The position numbers and the translations under genes are program-made. Positions 9,009-17,129 of a stretch of 64,000 nt of DNA are shown one piece after another (position 1 is the stretch's first letter; every line of letters begins with the position of its first letter). Source of the stretch: Mycolicibacter icosiumassiliensis (GTDB lineage Bacteria > Actinomycetota > Actinomycetes > Mycobacteriales > Mycobacteriaceae); the NCBI RefSeq assembly GCF_900078685.2, contig NZ_LT546166.1, positions 2,262,287-2,326,286 on the forward strand. Direction: 5' to 3'. Under the pieces are notes generated by a model. The model was not told the DNA's origin, made no database searches, and was given only the letters and a program-made list of their open reading frames with translations.

Positions 9009-10751
9009 ATGTTGTCGTGGGGGCAATCAATACCGGCGTTGCTACGTGAACGCGCTCAGCAGGGGCCTGATCGGCCGGCGTTCACCTACATCGACTACGA
9101 GGTGGACCCGGCCGGGTACGCCGACACCGTGACCTGGTGGCAGGTCCTGCGGCGCACCGAGTCCGTCGCCGCGGAGGTGGCCGCAGTCGCCTCGCCCGGT
9201 GACCGCATTGCGTTGCTGGCGCCGCAAGGTCTTGAGTACATCGCCGGCTTCTTCGGTGCGATGGAAGCCGGTTGCATCGTGGTGCCGTTGCCGGTGCCTG
9301 CGTTCGGCAGCCACGACGAACGAGTCACCGCGGCGCTGAAGGACTGTGCACCGGCTGCGGTGCTCACCACATCGGCCGTCGCCGGCAACATCCAGGGGTG
9401 CGTCAGCGCGGTCGGCGGCAGTTCGCCGGCGATCATCGAGTTGGATCTGATCGATCTCGACGCCTCGGTGTCCTGGGAGGGATCCGGGGCGTTGCCGACG
9501 AAAACGGCACTGCTGCAATATACGTCGGGTTCGACCGGCTCGCCGAAAGGCGTCGTGGTGTCGCACCGCAACGTGTTCGCCAACGTCGAGCAGGTGATAG
9601 CGGACTATTTCGGCGAAGACGGGGGAGCGCCGCCGCCGGACACCACGCTGGTGTCTTGGCTGCCCTTCTACCACGACATGGGCCTGCTGCTGGGTGTGAT
9701 GGGAGCGGTCTTGCTGGGCCGCCACTCGGTGGTGATGAGCCCGATCGCATTCTTGCAGAAGCCGTCTCGATGGATCCAGCAGCTGGCCATCAACTCCTGT
9801 GCGGTCACGGCCGGGCCGAACTTCGCCTTCGAACTGGCCGCGCGCCGGACCACCGATGAGGATATGGCCGGCCTCGACTTGGGGAGCGTGCACACCATCT
9901 TGAGCGGCAGCGAGCGCATCCACGCGGCGACCATCCGCCGATTCACCGACCGCTTCGCCCGCTTCAACCTGCCCGCCAATGCGCTGGCGCCCTCGTACGG
10001 GCTGGCCGAGGCAATGGTCTATGTCGCCTCGGCGCCGCGCGCGAACCGCCCGGTGATCGTTCGGCTCGACTACGAAAACCTGGTCGGTGGCACCGCGCAG
10101 GCTGGTCCGGGCGGAGCGGAGCTGGTCAGCATCGGCGGCGCCCGCGCGTGCACGGTGCGGATCGTCGACCCCGAGGCGCACACCGAGAGCCCGGACGGGC
10201 GCGTCGGGGAGATCTGGGTGCACGGTCCCAACGTCGCCAGCGGCTACTGGCACAACCCGCAGGCCACCGAGCGGACCTTCGGCGGGTACCTGGAGTCTCC
10301 GTCCGCGGGCACACCGGCGGGGCCATGGTTGCGCACCGGAGACCTCGGCGTCGTCTACGAGGGCGAGCTGCTGGTCGTCGGGCGGATCAAGGACCTGTTG
10401 ATCGTCGACGGCCGAAATCACTATCCCGACGACATCGAGGCCACCGTGCAGGAGCTCACCGGGGGCCGCGTCGCCGCGGTACCGGTCAGCGGCGACGGGG
10501 GTGAGAAGTTAGTGGTCATCGCCGAGCTCAAGAACCGGGGCAACACCGTCGAAGAGCAAAGTGAACGGATAGCAGCCCTGAAAAAGGATGTGGCGGCATC
10601 GGTTTCCCGATGCCACGGAGTGCGGGTCGCCGACCTCGTGCTCGTCGCGCCCGGCGCGCTGCCGATCACCACCAGCGGCAAGATTCGCCGCTCCACATGC
10701 GCCGACTGCTACCGTTCGGCCCAATTTCGTCGGCTGGAGTCCGTCGACTGA
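9009..10751 (+). CDS. Fatty acyl-AMP ligase (FAAL-type FadD)
   Basis: 580-aa adenylate-forming enzyme. Visible motifs are the P-loop TSGSTGSPKG at about residues 172-181, LPFYHDMGLL, PSYGLAEA, RTGDLG, and the C-terminal hinge/lysine region GRIKDLLIVDGRNHYPDDIE and TSGKIRRS. The N-terminus, overall length and lack of a CoA-ligase-style end are like FadD26/FadD28/FadD32, which load acyl-AMP onto polyketide synthases. No PKS or acyl carrier protein is nearby. The gene sits between map and glnA4, which are adjacent in M. tuberculosis as I recall, so it is an insertion here. The acceptor is unknown. Confidence 0.88.
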   Translation: MLSWGQSIPALLRERAQQGPDRPAFTYIDYEVDPAGYADTVTWWQVLRRTESVAAEVAAVASPGDRIALLAPQGLEYIAGFFGAMEAGCIVVPLPVPAFGSHDERVTAALKDCAPAAVLTTSAVAGNIQGCVSAVGGSSPAIIELDLIDLDASVSWEGSGALPTKTALLQYTSGSTGSPKGVVVSHRNVFANVEQVIADYFGEDGGAPPPDTTLVSWLPFYHDMGLLLGVMGAVLLGRHSVVMSPIAFLQKPSRWIQQLAINSCAVTAGPNFAFELAARRTTDEDMAGLDLGSVHTILSGSERIHAATIRRFTDRFARFNLPANALAPSYGLAEAMVYVASAPRANRPVIVRLDYENLVGGTAQAGPGGAELVSIGGARACTVRIVDPEAHTESPDGRVGEIWVHGPNVASGYWHNPQATERTFGGYLESPSAGTPAGPWLRTGDLGVVYEGELLVVGRIKDLLIVDGRNHYPDDIEATVQELTGGRVAAVPVSGDGGEKLVVIAELKNRGNTVEEQSERIAALKKDVAASVSRCHGVRVADLVLVAPGALPITTSGKIRRSTCADCYRSAQFRRLESVD

Positions 10752-10762
10752 CCGCGGGCGGG

Positions 10763-10788
10763 TAGCCTGACAGCACTCAAATGTCAGG
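10763..10788. promoter_or_regulatory. Inverted-repeat operator candidate upstream of glnA4
   Basis: CCTGACA (10766-10772) and TGTCAGG (10782-10788) form a perfect 7-bp inverted repeat with a 9-nt spacer. The left arm overlaps a TAGCCT -10-like hexamer (10763-10768), so a bound repressor would block the promoter of the downstream four-gene operon. Confidence 0.5.
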
Positions 10789-10815
10789 GAAGACCGTCGT
10801 CGGCGAAGGAGCACA

Positions 10816-12180
10816 ATGACCCGGCCCGCGATGCTCTCCCCTACGGAGCTGCAACAACTGATCACCTCCGGCGAGATCGACACCGTGGTCGTGGCATTCG
10901 CCGACATGCAGGGCCGGCTGGTAGGTAAGAGAGTCGCGGCCGAGCACTTTCTTGCCGAGGTCGCCGGACACGGCGTGGAAGCCTGCAGCTACCTGCTGGC
11001 GGTCGACGTGGAGATGAACACGGTCCCCGGCTACTCGATTGCCGACTGGGGAACCGGCTACGGCGACCTGGTGCTTAAACCCGACTTCGCGACACTGCGG
11101 CGCATTCCGTGGCTGCCCGGAACCGCCCACGTGCTGGCCGACGCACACTGGCCGGACGGTAGCCCGGTCACGGTAGCGCCCCGCCAGATCCTGGCCGCCC
11201 AGATCGCCCGACTGACCGAGCGCGGATTGGTTGCCTACGCCGCAACGGAACTGGAGTTCTTGGTCTTCGAGGACAGCTACCGGCAGGCGTGGGCTAGCGG
11301 GTATCGCGGGCTGACACCGGGAACGGATTACAACGCCGACTACGGTCTGGTCGCCGGCACTCGGCTGGAGCCGCTGCTGCGCGACATCCGACTGGGGATG
11401 ACCGGCGCGGGCCTGCGCTGCGAGGGCGTCAAGGGGGAGTGCAACACCGGCCAGCAGGAGATCACCTTCCGCTATGAGGATGCGCTGACCACTTGCGACA
11501 ACCACAGCGTCTACAAGAGTGGCGCCAAGGAGATCGCCGACCAGCACGGCCAGAGCCTGACGTTCATGGCGAAGTTCGACCAACGTGAAGGCAACAGCTG
11601 CCACGTGCACTTGTCGCTGCGCAGCACCGAGGGATCCCCGGTCTTTGCCGATCCGGCCGCACCGCACGGCATGTCGGCGTTGTTCCGCGCCTTCCTGGCC
11701 GGAGTGCTGGGCACGCTGCCCGAGCTGACCCTGTGCTATGCACCGAACATCAACTCCTACAAGCGATTCGTCGGGGGAAGCTTCGCTCCTACGGCGATTG
11801 CGTGGGGCCTGGACAATCGCACCTGTGCGCTGCGGGTTCTCGGCCGTGGCGACTCGATGCGGATGGAGTGCCGGGTGCCCGGCGGCGATGTGAACCCCTA
11901 TTTGGCGGTGGCGGCGCTGATCGCGGCGGGGCTGCACGGCATCGACAACGAGCTCTGTCTGCCGGAGCCGGTGGACGGCGACGCCTACCGGGCCGGGCTG
12001 CCGCACTTGCCCACCACGCTGGGCGGGGCCATGGACCTGTTCGCCGAATCGGCGGTCGCGCGCAAGGCGTTCGGCGACGAGGTCGTCGAGCATTACCTGC
12101 ACAGCGCCCGAGTCGAGTTGGACGCATTCAACACCGCGGTGACCGATTGGGAGAGGGTCCGGGGCTTTGAACGCTTCTGA
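10816..12180 (+). CDS. glnA4: Glutamine synthetase-like gamma-glutamyl ligase (GlnA4)
   Basis: 454 aa with the GS beta-grasp N-domain (about 1-115, FADMQGRLVGKR) and catalytic domain (ELEFLVFED, metal-site ECNTGQQEI, HVHLSLR, APNINSYKRF with the ATP loop, and RMECRVPGGDVNPYL). Position and length match Rv2860c. The adenylylated-Tyr loop of canonical GlnA1 is not apparent, and context with an amidotransferase and aldehyde dehydrogenase favours a gamma-glutamyl-polyamine or amine ligase over ammonia assimilation; that is inference. AAGGAG precedes the ATG. Confidence 0.88.
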   Translation: MTRPAMLSPTELQQLITSGEIDTVVVAFADMQGRLVGKRVAAEHFLAEVAGHGVEACSYLLAVDVEMNTVPGYSIADWGTGYGDLVLKPDFATLRRIPWLPGTAHVLADAHWPDGSPVTVAPRQILAAQIARLTERGLVAYAATELEFLVFEDSYRQAWASGYRGLTPGTDYNADYGLVAGTRLEPLLRDIRLGMTGAGLRCEGVKGECNTGQQEITFRYEDALTTCDNHSVYKSGAKEIADQHGQSLTFMAKFDQREGNSCHVHLSLRSTEGSPVFADPAAPHGMSALFRAFLAGVLGTLPELTLCYAPNINSYKRFVGGSFAPTAIAWGLDNRTCALRVLGRGDSMRMECRVPGGDVNPYLAVAALIAAGLHGIDNELCLPEPVDGDAYRAGLPHLPTTLGGAMDLFAESAVARKAFGDEVVEHYLHSARVELDAFNTAVTDWERVRGFERF

Positions 12181-12913
12181 GCCCGCTCGCCCGGTCGTCG
12201 GACTGACGACGTATCTGGACCGAGCGAAGTTCGGCGTCTGGGATGTGCGGGCAGGCCTGCTGCCTGGCCAATACATCCAGGGCATCACCGGCGCCGGCGG
12301 AATCGCCGTGCTGCTGCCGCCGCAGCCGGTGACGCCCGACATCGCGGCGCGCGTGCTCGCCGGTGTGAGCGCCCTGGTGATCACCGGCGGCCGCGACCTC
12401 GACCCCCTCGAGTACGGTCAGCAGCCGCACGACGAGACGGATCGTCCCGACAACACCCGGGACGCATGGGAATTCGCTCTATTGGCCGAGGCGATGCGGC
12501 GCGGCATGCCGGTGCTGGGCATCTGCCGTGGCGCCCAAGTGCTCAACGTGGCCCTCGGCGGGACGCTGCACCAGCATCTTCCTGACGTCATCGGCAACTC
12601 CGGGCACCGCGCCGGTAATGGCGTCTTCACCCCGATGCCGGTGCGCACCGTGGCCGGCACCCGGGCGGCCGAACTCCTGGGCGACACCTGCCAGGTGCAG
12701 TGCTACCACCATCAGGCGATCGCCGAGGTGGGTGCGAAACTTGTGGTCAGTGCGCGCGATGACGACGGGGTCATCGAGGCGATCGAGCTTCCCGGGGAGG
12801 ACTTCGTGCTCGCGGTTCAGTGGCATCCCGAGGAATCCCCGGACGATCAGCGGCTGTTCGCCGCGATCGTGGCCGAGGCGGGCAAGTACGCGCTGGCACG
12901 GGTGAGCGAATGA
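12167..12913 (+). CDS. Class-I glutamine amidotransferase, gamma-glutamyl-GABA hydrolase-like (Rv2859c)
   Basis: Hydrolyses a gamma-glutamyl amide bond, PuuD-like. The nucleophile elbow GICRGAQVLNV (Cys at about 124) and the VQWHPEE His-Glu pair complete the Cys-His-Glu triad. The TTG start overlaps the glnA4 stop by 14 nt, implying coupling; no better start is seen before the conserved VGLTTYLD segment. The 248-aa length is close to PuuD and shorter than my recollection of Rv2859c (about 308), which is annotated with an N-terminal extension. Confidence 0.88.
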   Translation: MNASEPARPVVGLTTYLDRAKFGVWDVRAGLLPGQYIQGITGAGGIAVLLPPQPVTPDIAARVLAGVSALVITGGRDLDPLEYGQQPHDETDRPDNTRDAWEFALLAEAMRRGMPVLGICRGAQVLNVALGGTLHQHLPDVIGNSGHRAGNGVFTPMPVRTVAGTRAAELLGDTCQVQCYHHQAIAEVGAKLVVSARDDDGVIEAIELPGEDFVLAVQWHPEESPDDQRLFAAIVAEAGKYALARVSE

Positions 12914-14274
12914 TTCACGAACTGATCAACCCGGCCACCGGGGCGGTCTTCGGCACCGTCGACCACGTCGACGTTGCCGCCGTCGACGACGCGGTGCGCC
13001 GTGCACAGGCCGCCCAGAAGCGGTGGGCCAAACGCGCCCCGGCCGAGCGGGCCGCTGCGCTGCGGGACTTCGCCGCGGTGGTCGGCGCCCACATCGACGA
13101 GCTGGCCGCGCTCGAGGTCACCAACTCCGGTCATCCGGTGTCGGCCGCCGAATGGGAAGCCGGGCATGTCCGAGACGTGCTGCAGTACTATGCCGCCAGC
13201 CCGGAACGGCTGTCCGGCAAGCAGATACCGGTTGCCGGCGGGCTCGACGTCACTTTTCACGAGCCGCTCGGCGTCGTCGGGATCATCACCCCGTGGAATT
13301 TCCCGATGCCGATTGCCGCGTGGGGTTTCGCGCCGGCGCTGGCCGCCGGAAACGCGGTGTTGATCAAACCCGCCGAATGGACGCCGCTGACCACACTGCG
13401 TCTGGCGGAACTGGCCGCGGAGTCGGGTTTGGATGGCGACCTGCTGCAGGTGCTGCCCGGCCGCGGCGCGGAGGTGGGGGAGCGCCTGGTCACCCACCCG
13501 GACGTGGCCAAGATCGTGTTCACCGGTTCCACCACCACCGGCACCCGAGTGCTGCAGGCCGGGGCGGCCGGGGTCAAGCGGGTCACGCTGGAACTCGGCG
13601 GCAAGAGCGCCAACATCGTGTTCGCCGACTGTGACCTGGAGCAGGCGGCGGCGACGGCGCCCTACGGCGTGTTCGACAACGCCGGGCAGGACTGCTGCGC
13701 ACGTAGCCGGATCCTCGTGCAGCGCAGCGTCTACGACCGCTTCATGGAGTTGCTGGAGCCCGCGGTGTCCGGCGTCGTGGTCGGCGACCCGACGTCCCGC
13801 GACACCGAGATGGGCCCGCTGGTCTCGCGCCCGCACTGGGAGAAGGTGGCCTCCTACGTGCCTGACGACGCGCCGGTCGCCTTCCGCGGTCAGGCGCCCA
13901 CCGGCCCCGGTTTCTGGTTCCCGCCCACGGTCCTAACACCGGCGGCCACCGACCGATGCGTCACCGAGGAGATCTTCGGCCCGGTGGTGACGGTGCTGCC
14001 GTTCGAGGATGAGGCTGACGCCATCGCCATGGCCAACAACACCGTCTATGGGCTGTCGGGTTCGATCTGGACCAACGACCTGTCCCGGGCGCTGCGTGTC
14101 TCGCGGGCGGTGGAAGCCGGGAACCTGTCGGTGAATTCGCACTCCTCGGTGCGTTTCACCACTCCATTCGGGGGCTTCAAACAGTCGGGGCTGGGCCGGG
14201 AGTTGGGTGCGGATGCCCCGCTGTCGTTCACCGAGACCAAAAACGTATTCATCGCAGTGAAGGAGACGCAGTGA
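12910..14274 (+). CDS. aldC: NAD(P)-dependent aldehyde dehydrogenase (AldC)
   Basis: Oxidises an aldehyde to its acid. Family motifs are GIITPWNFPMP, KPAEWTPLTT, FTGSTTTGTRV (nucleotide site), LELGGKSANIV with the general-base Glu, and NAGQDCCARSR with the catalytic Cys. The C-terminal NSHSSVRFTTPFGGFKQSGLGRE segment is typical. 454 aa matches Rv2858c. ATG at 12910 overlaps the amidotransferase stop (ATGA). In context it would oxidise a gamma-glutamylamino-aldehyde (PuuC role), by inference. Confidence 0.93.
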   Translation: MIHELINPATGAVFGTVDHVDVAAVDDAVRRAQAAQKRWAKRAPAERAAALRDFAAVVGAHIDELAALEVTNSGHPVSAAEWEAGHVRDVLQYYAASPERLSGKQIPVAGGLDVTFHEPLGVVGIITPWNFPMPIAAWGFAPALAAGNAVLIKPAEWTPLTTLRLAELAAESGLDGDLLQVLPGRGAEVGERLVTHPDVAKIVFTGSTTTGTRVLQAGAAGVKRVTLELGGKSANIVFADCDLEQAAATAPYGVFDNAGQDCCARSRILVQRSVYDRFMELLEPAVSGVVVGDPTSRDTEMGPLVSRPHWEKVASYVPDDAPVAFRGQAPTGPGFWFPPTVLTPAATDRCVTEEIFGPVVTVLPFEDEADAIAMANNTVYGLSGSIWTNDLSRALRVSRAVEAGNLSVNSHSSVRFTTPFGGFKQSGLGRELGADAPLSFTETKNVFIAVKETQ

Positions 14275-15047
14275 CCGACCTGACCCAACGCCTGGCCGGA
14301 CGGGTTGCCGTGGTGACCGGCGCCGGTGGCGGAATCGGCTTGGCATCCGCGCGGCGGATGCGGGCCGAAGGAGCCCAGATCGTGGTCGGCGACCTCGACC
14401 AGGCGGCGGGTACCGCGGTGGCCGATGAGCTGGATGGCCTGTTCGTTCAGGTCGACGTGTCCGATCAGGACCAAGTCGATGCGCTGTTCGACACCGCGAC
14501 CCAGACCTTCGGTTCGGTGGACATCGCCTTCAACAACGCCGGCATCTCACCGCCCGACGATGACTTGATCGAAACCACCGAACTGCCGGCCTGGCAACGG
14601 GTTCAGGACGTCAATCTGAAGTCGGTGTACCTGTGCTGCCGGGCGGCGCTGCGGCACATGGCGCCCGCCGGGCGGGGCTCGATCATCAACACCGCATCGT
14701 TCGTGGCGGTGATGGGTTCGGCCACCTCCCAGATCTCCTACACCGCCTCCAAGGGCGGCGTGTTGGCCATGTCCCGTGAGCTCGGGGTCCAGTACGCCCG
14801 GCAGGGCATCCGGGTCAACGCGCTGTGCCCCGGGCCGGTGAATACCCCGCTGCTGCAGGAGCTGTTCGCCGCTGACCCGGAGCGCGCCGCGCGCCGGCTG
14901 GTGCACGTCCCGGTGGGCCGGTTCGCCGAGCCGGAGGAGATCGCGGCCGCGGTCGCCTTCCTGGCCAGCGATGACGCCTCGTTCATCACCGGCTCGACGT
15001 TCCTGGTCGACGGCGGGATCAGCTCGGCCTACGTGACGCCGCTGTAA
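14271..15047 (+). CDS. Short-chain dehydrogenase/reductase (Rv2857c-like)
   Basis: 258-aa classical SDR: cofactor motif TGAGGGIG, NNAG, catalytic Ser region NTASFVAVMGS and YTASKGG (Tyr-x3-Lys), followed by CPGPVNTPLL. Acidic residues after strand two (GDLDQAAG) suggest NAD(H) preference. The GTG start overlaps the aldC stop by 4 nt. It ends the four-gene amine/aldehyde operon; the exact substrate is unknown. Confidence 0.9.
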   Translation: MTDLTQRLAGRVAVVTGAGGGIGLASARRMRAEGAQIVVGDLDQAAGTAVADELDGLFVQVDVSDQDQVDALFDTATQTFGSVDIAFNNAGISPPDDDLIETTELPAWQRVQDVNLKSVYLCCRAALRHMAPAGRGSIINTASFVAVMGSATSQISYTASKGGVLAMSRELGVQYARQGIRVNALCPGPVNTPLLQELFAADPERAARRLVHVPVGRFAEPEEIAAAVAFLASDDASFITGSTFLVDGGISSAYVTPL

Positions 15048-15157
15048 TCCGCTGACTACGGGCCATCGTCGTCCCCGGAGTCCTTGTCGCCCAGGAGTTT
15101 TTCTGGGTGGTGGTAACGGTTGGTGCGGGGTGAACCCAGTGGCATAAGGCGGTGGCA

Positions 15158-15886
15158 TCAATCCCGGCGGCTGGCCACTACCGACCACACCGGCAGATGA
15201 ACCCGATGGTTTTCCAGTAGCGGTTCCAACGCCGCCAGTTGCTCCGGCAGGGATTTCATCTGCGGCGCGACACCGTCGTCGGAATCCATCTGCGAAAGGA
15301 AGTCCAACGCCTGCGCGCCGAAATCGCCGACGTAGGTGGAAGTGCCCAGGTAATCCAGGCGCCAGCCGTTCGCGTCGAGGATCCGCTTGAAATTGTCGGC
15401 CGGCAGGCCGTCGAACTTCAGGCCGTTGAGATTGTGACGCCCGAGCTCGAACATGAACAGCCGCGCGCCAGGAGCCGTCGCCCGGTGCAGTGCCTGGATG
15501 TAACGCGCCTGCAACTGCTCGTCGTGGGCGAAGACGTGATAAAACGCGCTGTCGACGACGGTGTCGAACCTGCCCTCGAACTCCGCCAGCCGGGTTGCGT
15601 CGGCTACTCGGAAGTCCACCGTCACCCCCGCGCGCTGAGCATTGCGCCTGGCCTGGTCGATTGCCGCCGGCGATGCGTCAATACCGGTGGTCGAATATCC
15701 CTGCGAGGCAATATAGATTGCGTGGTGCCCGGGGCCGGTGCCCGGATCCAGCACTTCTCCGCGCAACGCGCCATGGGCGACGAGTTCTTGCACCACCGGC
15801 TGCGGTCCACCGATATCCCACGGAACCACCCCCGCGGTTGCCTGCTCGCTGCGGTACATCGTGTCAAAGGTCGGGTCGGCCTGCAT
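15158..15886 (-). CDS. Class-I SAM-dependent methyltransferase
   Basis: 242 aa with the SAM-binding motif I VLDPGTGPGHHAIYIA, acidic residue at strand-two end (TTGIDASPAAI), FRVADATRL and FDTVVDSAFYHVF. The N-terminal Q..TFDTMY...VVPWDIGGPQP pattern resembles thiopurine/small-molecule methyltransferases. The ATG follows GGAGAGAGATCC. It is transcribed divergently from the TetR gene with a shared operator, so it is probably the repressor's target. The substrate may be a xenobiotic (inference). Confidence 0.88.
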   Translation of the reverse strand: MQADPTFDTMYRSEQATAGVVPWDIGGPQPVVQELVAHGALRGEVLDPGTGPGHHAIYIASQGYSTTGIDASPAAIDQARRNAQRAGVTVDFRVADATRLAEFEGRFDTVVDSAFYHVFAHDEQLQARYIQALHRATAPGARLFMFELGRHNLNGLKFDGLPADNFKRILDANGWRLDYLGTSTYVGDFGAQALDFLSQMDSDDGVAPQMKSLPEQLAALEPLLENHRVHLPVWSVVASRRD

Positions 15887-15902
15887 GGATCTCTCCTCTC
15901 TA

Positions 15903-15945
15903 TCACTGACCAAGAGTTTGATATCCCTGTATACTTGGTCAGTGA
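15903..15945. promoter_or_regulatory. Perfect 12-bp inverted repeat, TetR operator
   Basis: TCACTGACCAAG (15903-15914) is exactly mirrored by CTTGGTCAGTGA (15934-15945) with a 19-nt spacer. The right arm covers the GTG start of the TetR gene and the left arm lies 17 nt from the methyltransferase start. This is expected of a repressor that controls itself and its divergent neighbour. Confidence 0.75.
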
Positions 15946-16565
15946 ACAAGAAGCAAGGTATTGTCCGGGCGAAGGCGGGCCTCAGCATCGAGGACGTCGT
16001 CCGAGCTTCGTTCGAAGTGCTGAATGGACAGGGCATCGCGAAGCTCTCCACGCGAGCGATAGCAACGGAACTCAACGTCAGCATGAACACCGTGATGTGG
16101 CACATCGGCACTAAGGACCGGCTGCTTGAGCTGATGGCCGACGCCATCGTGGGCGAGGCCGCGCTGGATAAGTTGCGTGGCGACTGGCGCCAGCGGGCGG
16201 CCCAGCTGTTGGGCCGCCTGCGTGGGGCCATGCTGCGGCACCGCGACGGCGCACTGGTCGTCGCCGGCACTTTTCCGGCCCTGCCGTCGACGCTGGCCTT
16301 CGGTGACCGGCTGGTTGCCATTTTGTTGGCCGGCGGCGCGGAGTCCAGGGCAGTGGCTTGGACGGCGTGGAACCTCTTCTACTTCACCCTGGGCCTGGTT
16401 CAAGAGGAGCAGCGCGCCCCCGATGCATTGCCCGACGCCCTGCAGGATGTCGTGGGCGAGAGCGAATTGCCGAGTCTGCATGCGGTACTGGACGATTTCC
16501 TTTCGGCCGACTATGACGCCCGGTTCACATTCGGTATCGGCCAGATACTGGGGTCGCTCGGCTAA
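15942..16565 (+). CDS. TetR/AcrR-family transcriptional regulator
   Basis: 207 aa. The N-terminal HTH reads SIEDVVRASFEVLNGQGIAKLSTRAIATELNVSMNTVMWHIGTKDRLLELM with the characteristic HIGTKDRLL turn in place of the common HFxxKxxL. The C-terminal ligand domain is helical (TetR_C-like, WTAWNLFYFTLGLVQEEQ). The GTG at 15942 is chosen because an upstream frame extension would run through the operator. It likely represses the divergent methyltransferase and itself. Confidence 0.88.
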   Translation: MNKKQGIVRAKAGLSIEDVVRASFEVLNGQGIAKLSTRAIATELNVSMNTVMWHIGTKDRLLELMADAIVGEAALDKLRGDWRQRAAQLLGRLRGAMLRHRDGALVVAGTFPALPSTLAFGDRLVAILLAGGAESRAVAWTAWNLFYFTLGLVQEEQRAPDALPDALQDVVGESELPSLHAVLDDFLSADYDARFTFGIGQILGSLG

Positions 16566-17071
16566 GGCGCCAGCCGCACGCCCACGCGCTCAGTGGCCAG
16601 CAGATCGCCGAGGATCTTCGCCACCGTCGCCAACTCGGCATGGGTGTAGCGGGAAAGAAAATCGCTCATGCCCAGGTTCATCTCATCGTGCAGGCGCCGG
16701 TGGGCGGTCGCGACGATGCGGCCGTCCGGGGTGAGGCGCAGGGCGATCTCCTTGCGGTTGCCCGGCACCGGCTGGCGTTCGACAAGTCCGGCCGCCTCCA
16801 GTCGTTGTACATGCTTGGACACGGTGCCCTTGAGCTGGCCCGAGCGGGCTGCGAGCGTGACGATGTTGACCGGATCGTCGCCGACGTGATCGAGCAGGTG
16901 CACGCTCAGGGTGGGTAGTTCGCGCACCACTGATTCCAGCCGCCGAGGACAGTGCTGAGCCATGAAGTCGCGCTCGGCGTCGCCGTCGGAGTCGTCGAAC
17001 TTGTCGCCCACGGCCTGGACCAGTTCGCCGATTCGAGCGACCACGTCCGATTTGGTTTTCACCGAAACCAT
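16562..17071 (-). CDS. MarR-family transcriptional regulator
   Basis: 169 aa with a winged helix at about residues 65-130: VNIVTLAARSGQLKGTVSKHVQRLEAAGLVERQPVPGNRKEI, then ALRLTPDGRIV, the MarR wing. Flanking helices would form the dimer interface. The start is the ATG preceding VSVKTKSDVV. It is divergent from an oxidoreductase, with two inverted repeats in the gap. Its stop overlaps the convergent TetR gene stop by 4 nt. Confidence 0.88.
   Translation of the reverse strand: MVSVKTKSDVVARIGELVQAVGDKFDDSDGDAERDFMAQHCPRRLESVVRELPTLSVHLLDHVGDDPVNIVTLAARSGQLKGTVSKHVQRLEAAGLVERQPVPGNRKEIALRLTPDGRIVATAHRRLHDEMNLGMSDFLSRYTHAELATVAKILGDLLATERVGVRLAP
17053..17070. promoter_or_regulatory. MarR operator copy 1
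   Basis: TGGTTT-N6-AAACCA inverted repeat at the first codons of the MarR gene. It shares half-site sequence with the copy at 17099-17116. Confidence 0.5.
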
Positions 17072-17098
17072 ATTGCCACGCCGCCCCGTCCCAGGGTA

Positions 17099-17116
17099 TG
17101 GTTTCCAAAGAAACCA
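17099..17116. promoter_or_regulatory. MarR operator copy 2
   Basis: TGGTTTC-CAAA-GAAACCA is a perfect 7-bp inverted repeat between the divergent MarR and oxidoreductase genes, 13 bp before the oxidoreductase ATG. Confidence 0.65.
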
Positions 17117-17129
17117 AAGGGAGGCGTCG

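Noticed and set aside
15047..15157. Terminator from CCCAG...CTGGG after the SDR gene
   Set aside because: The 5-bp stem is too weak to claim; the 110-bp gap shows nothing else convincing.
15738..15941. Upstream extension of the TetR gene
   Set aside because: It would translate through the methyltransferase gene in antisense and the operator; the family N-terminus begins near GTG 15942.
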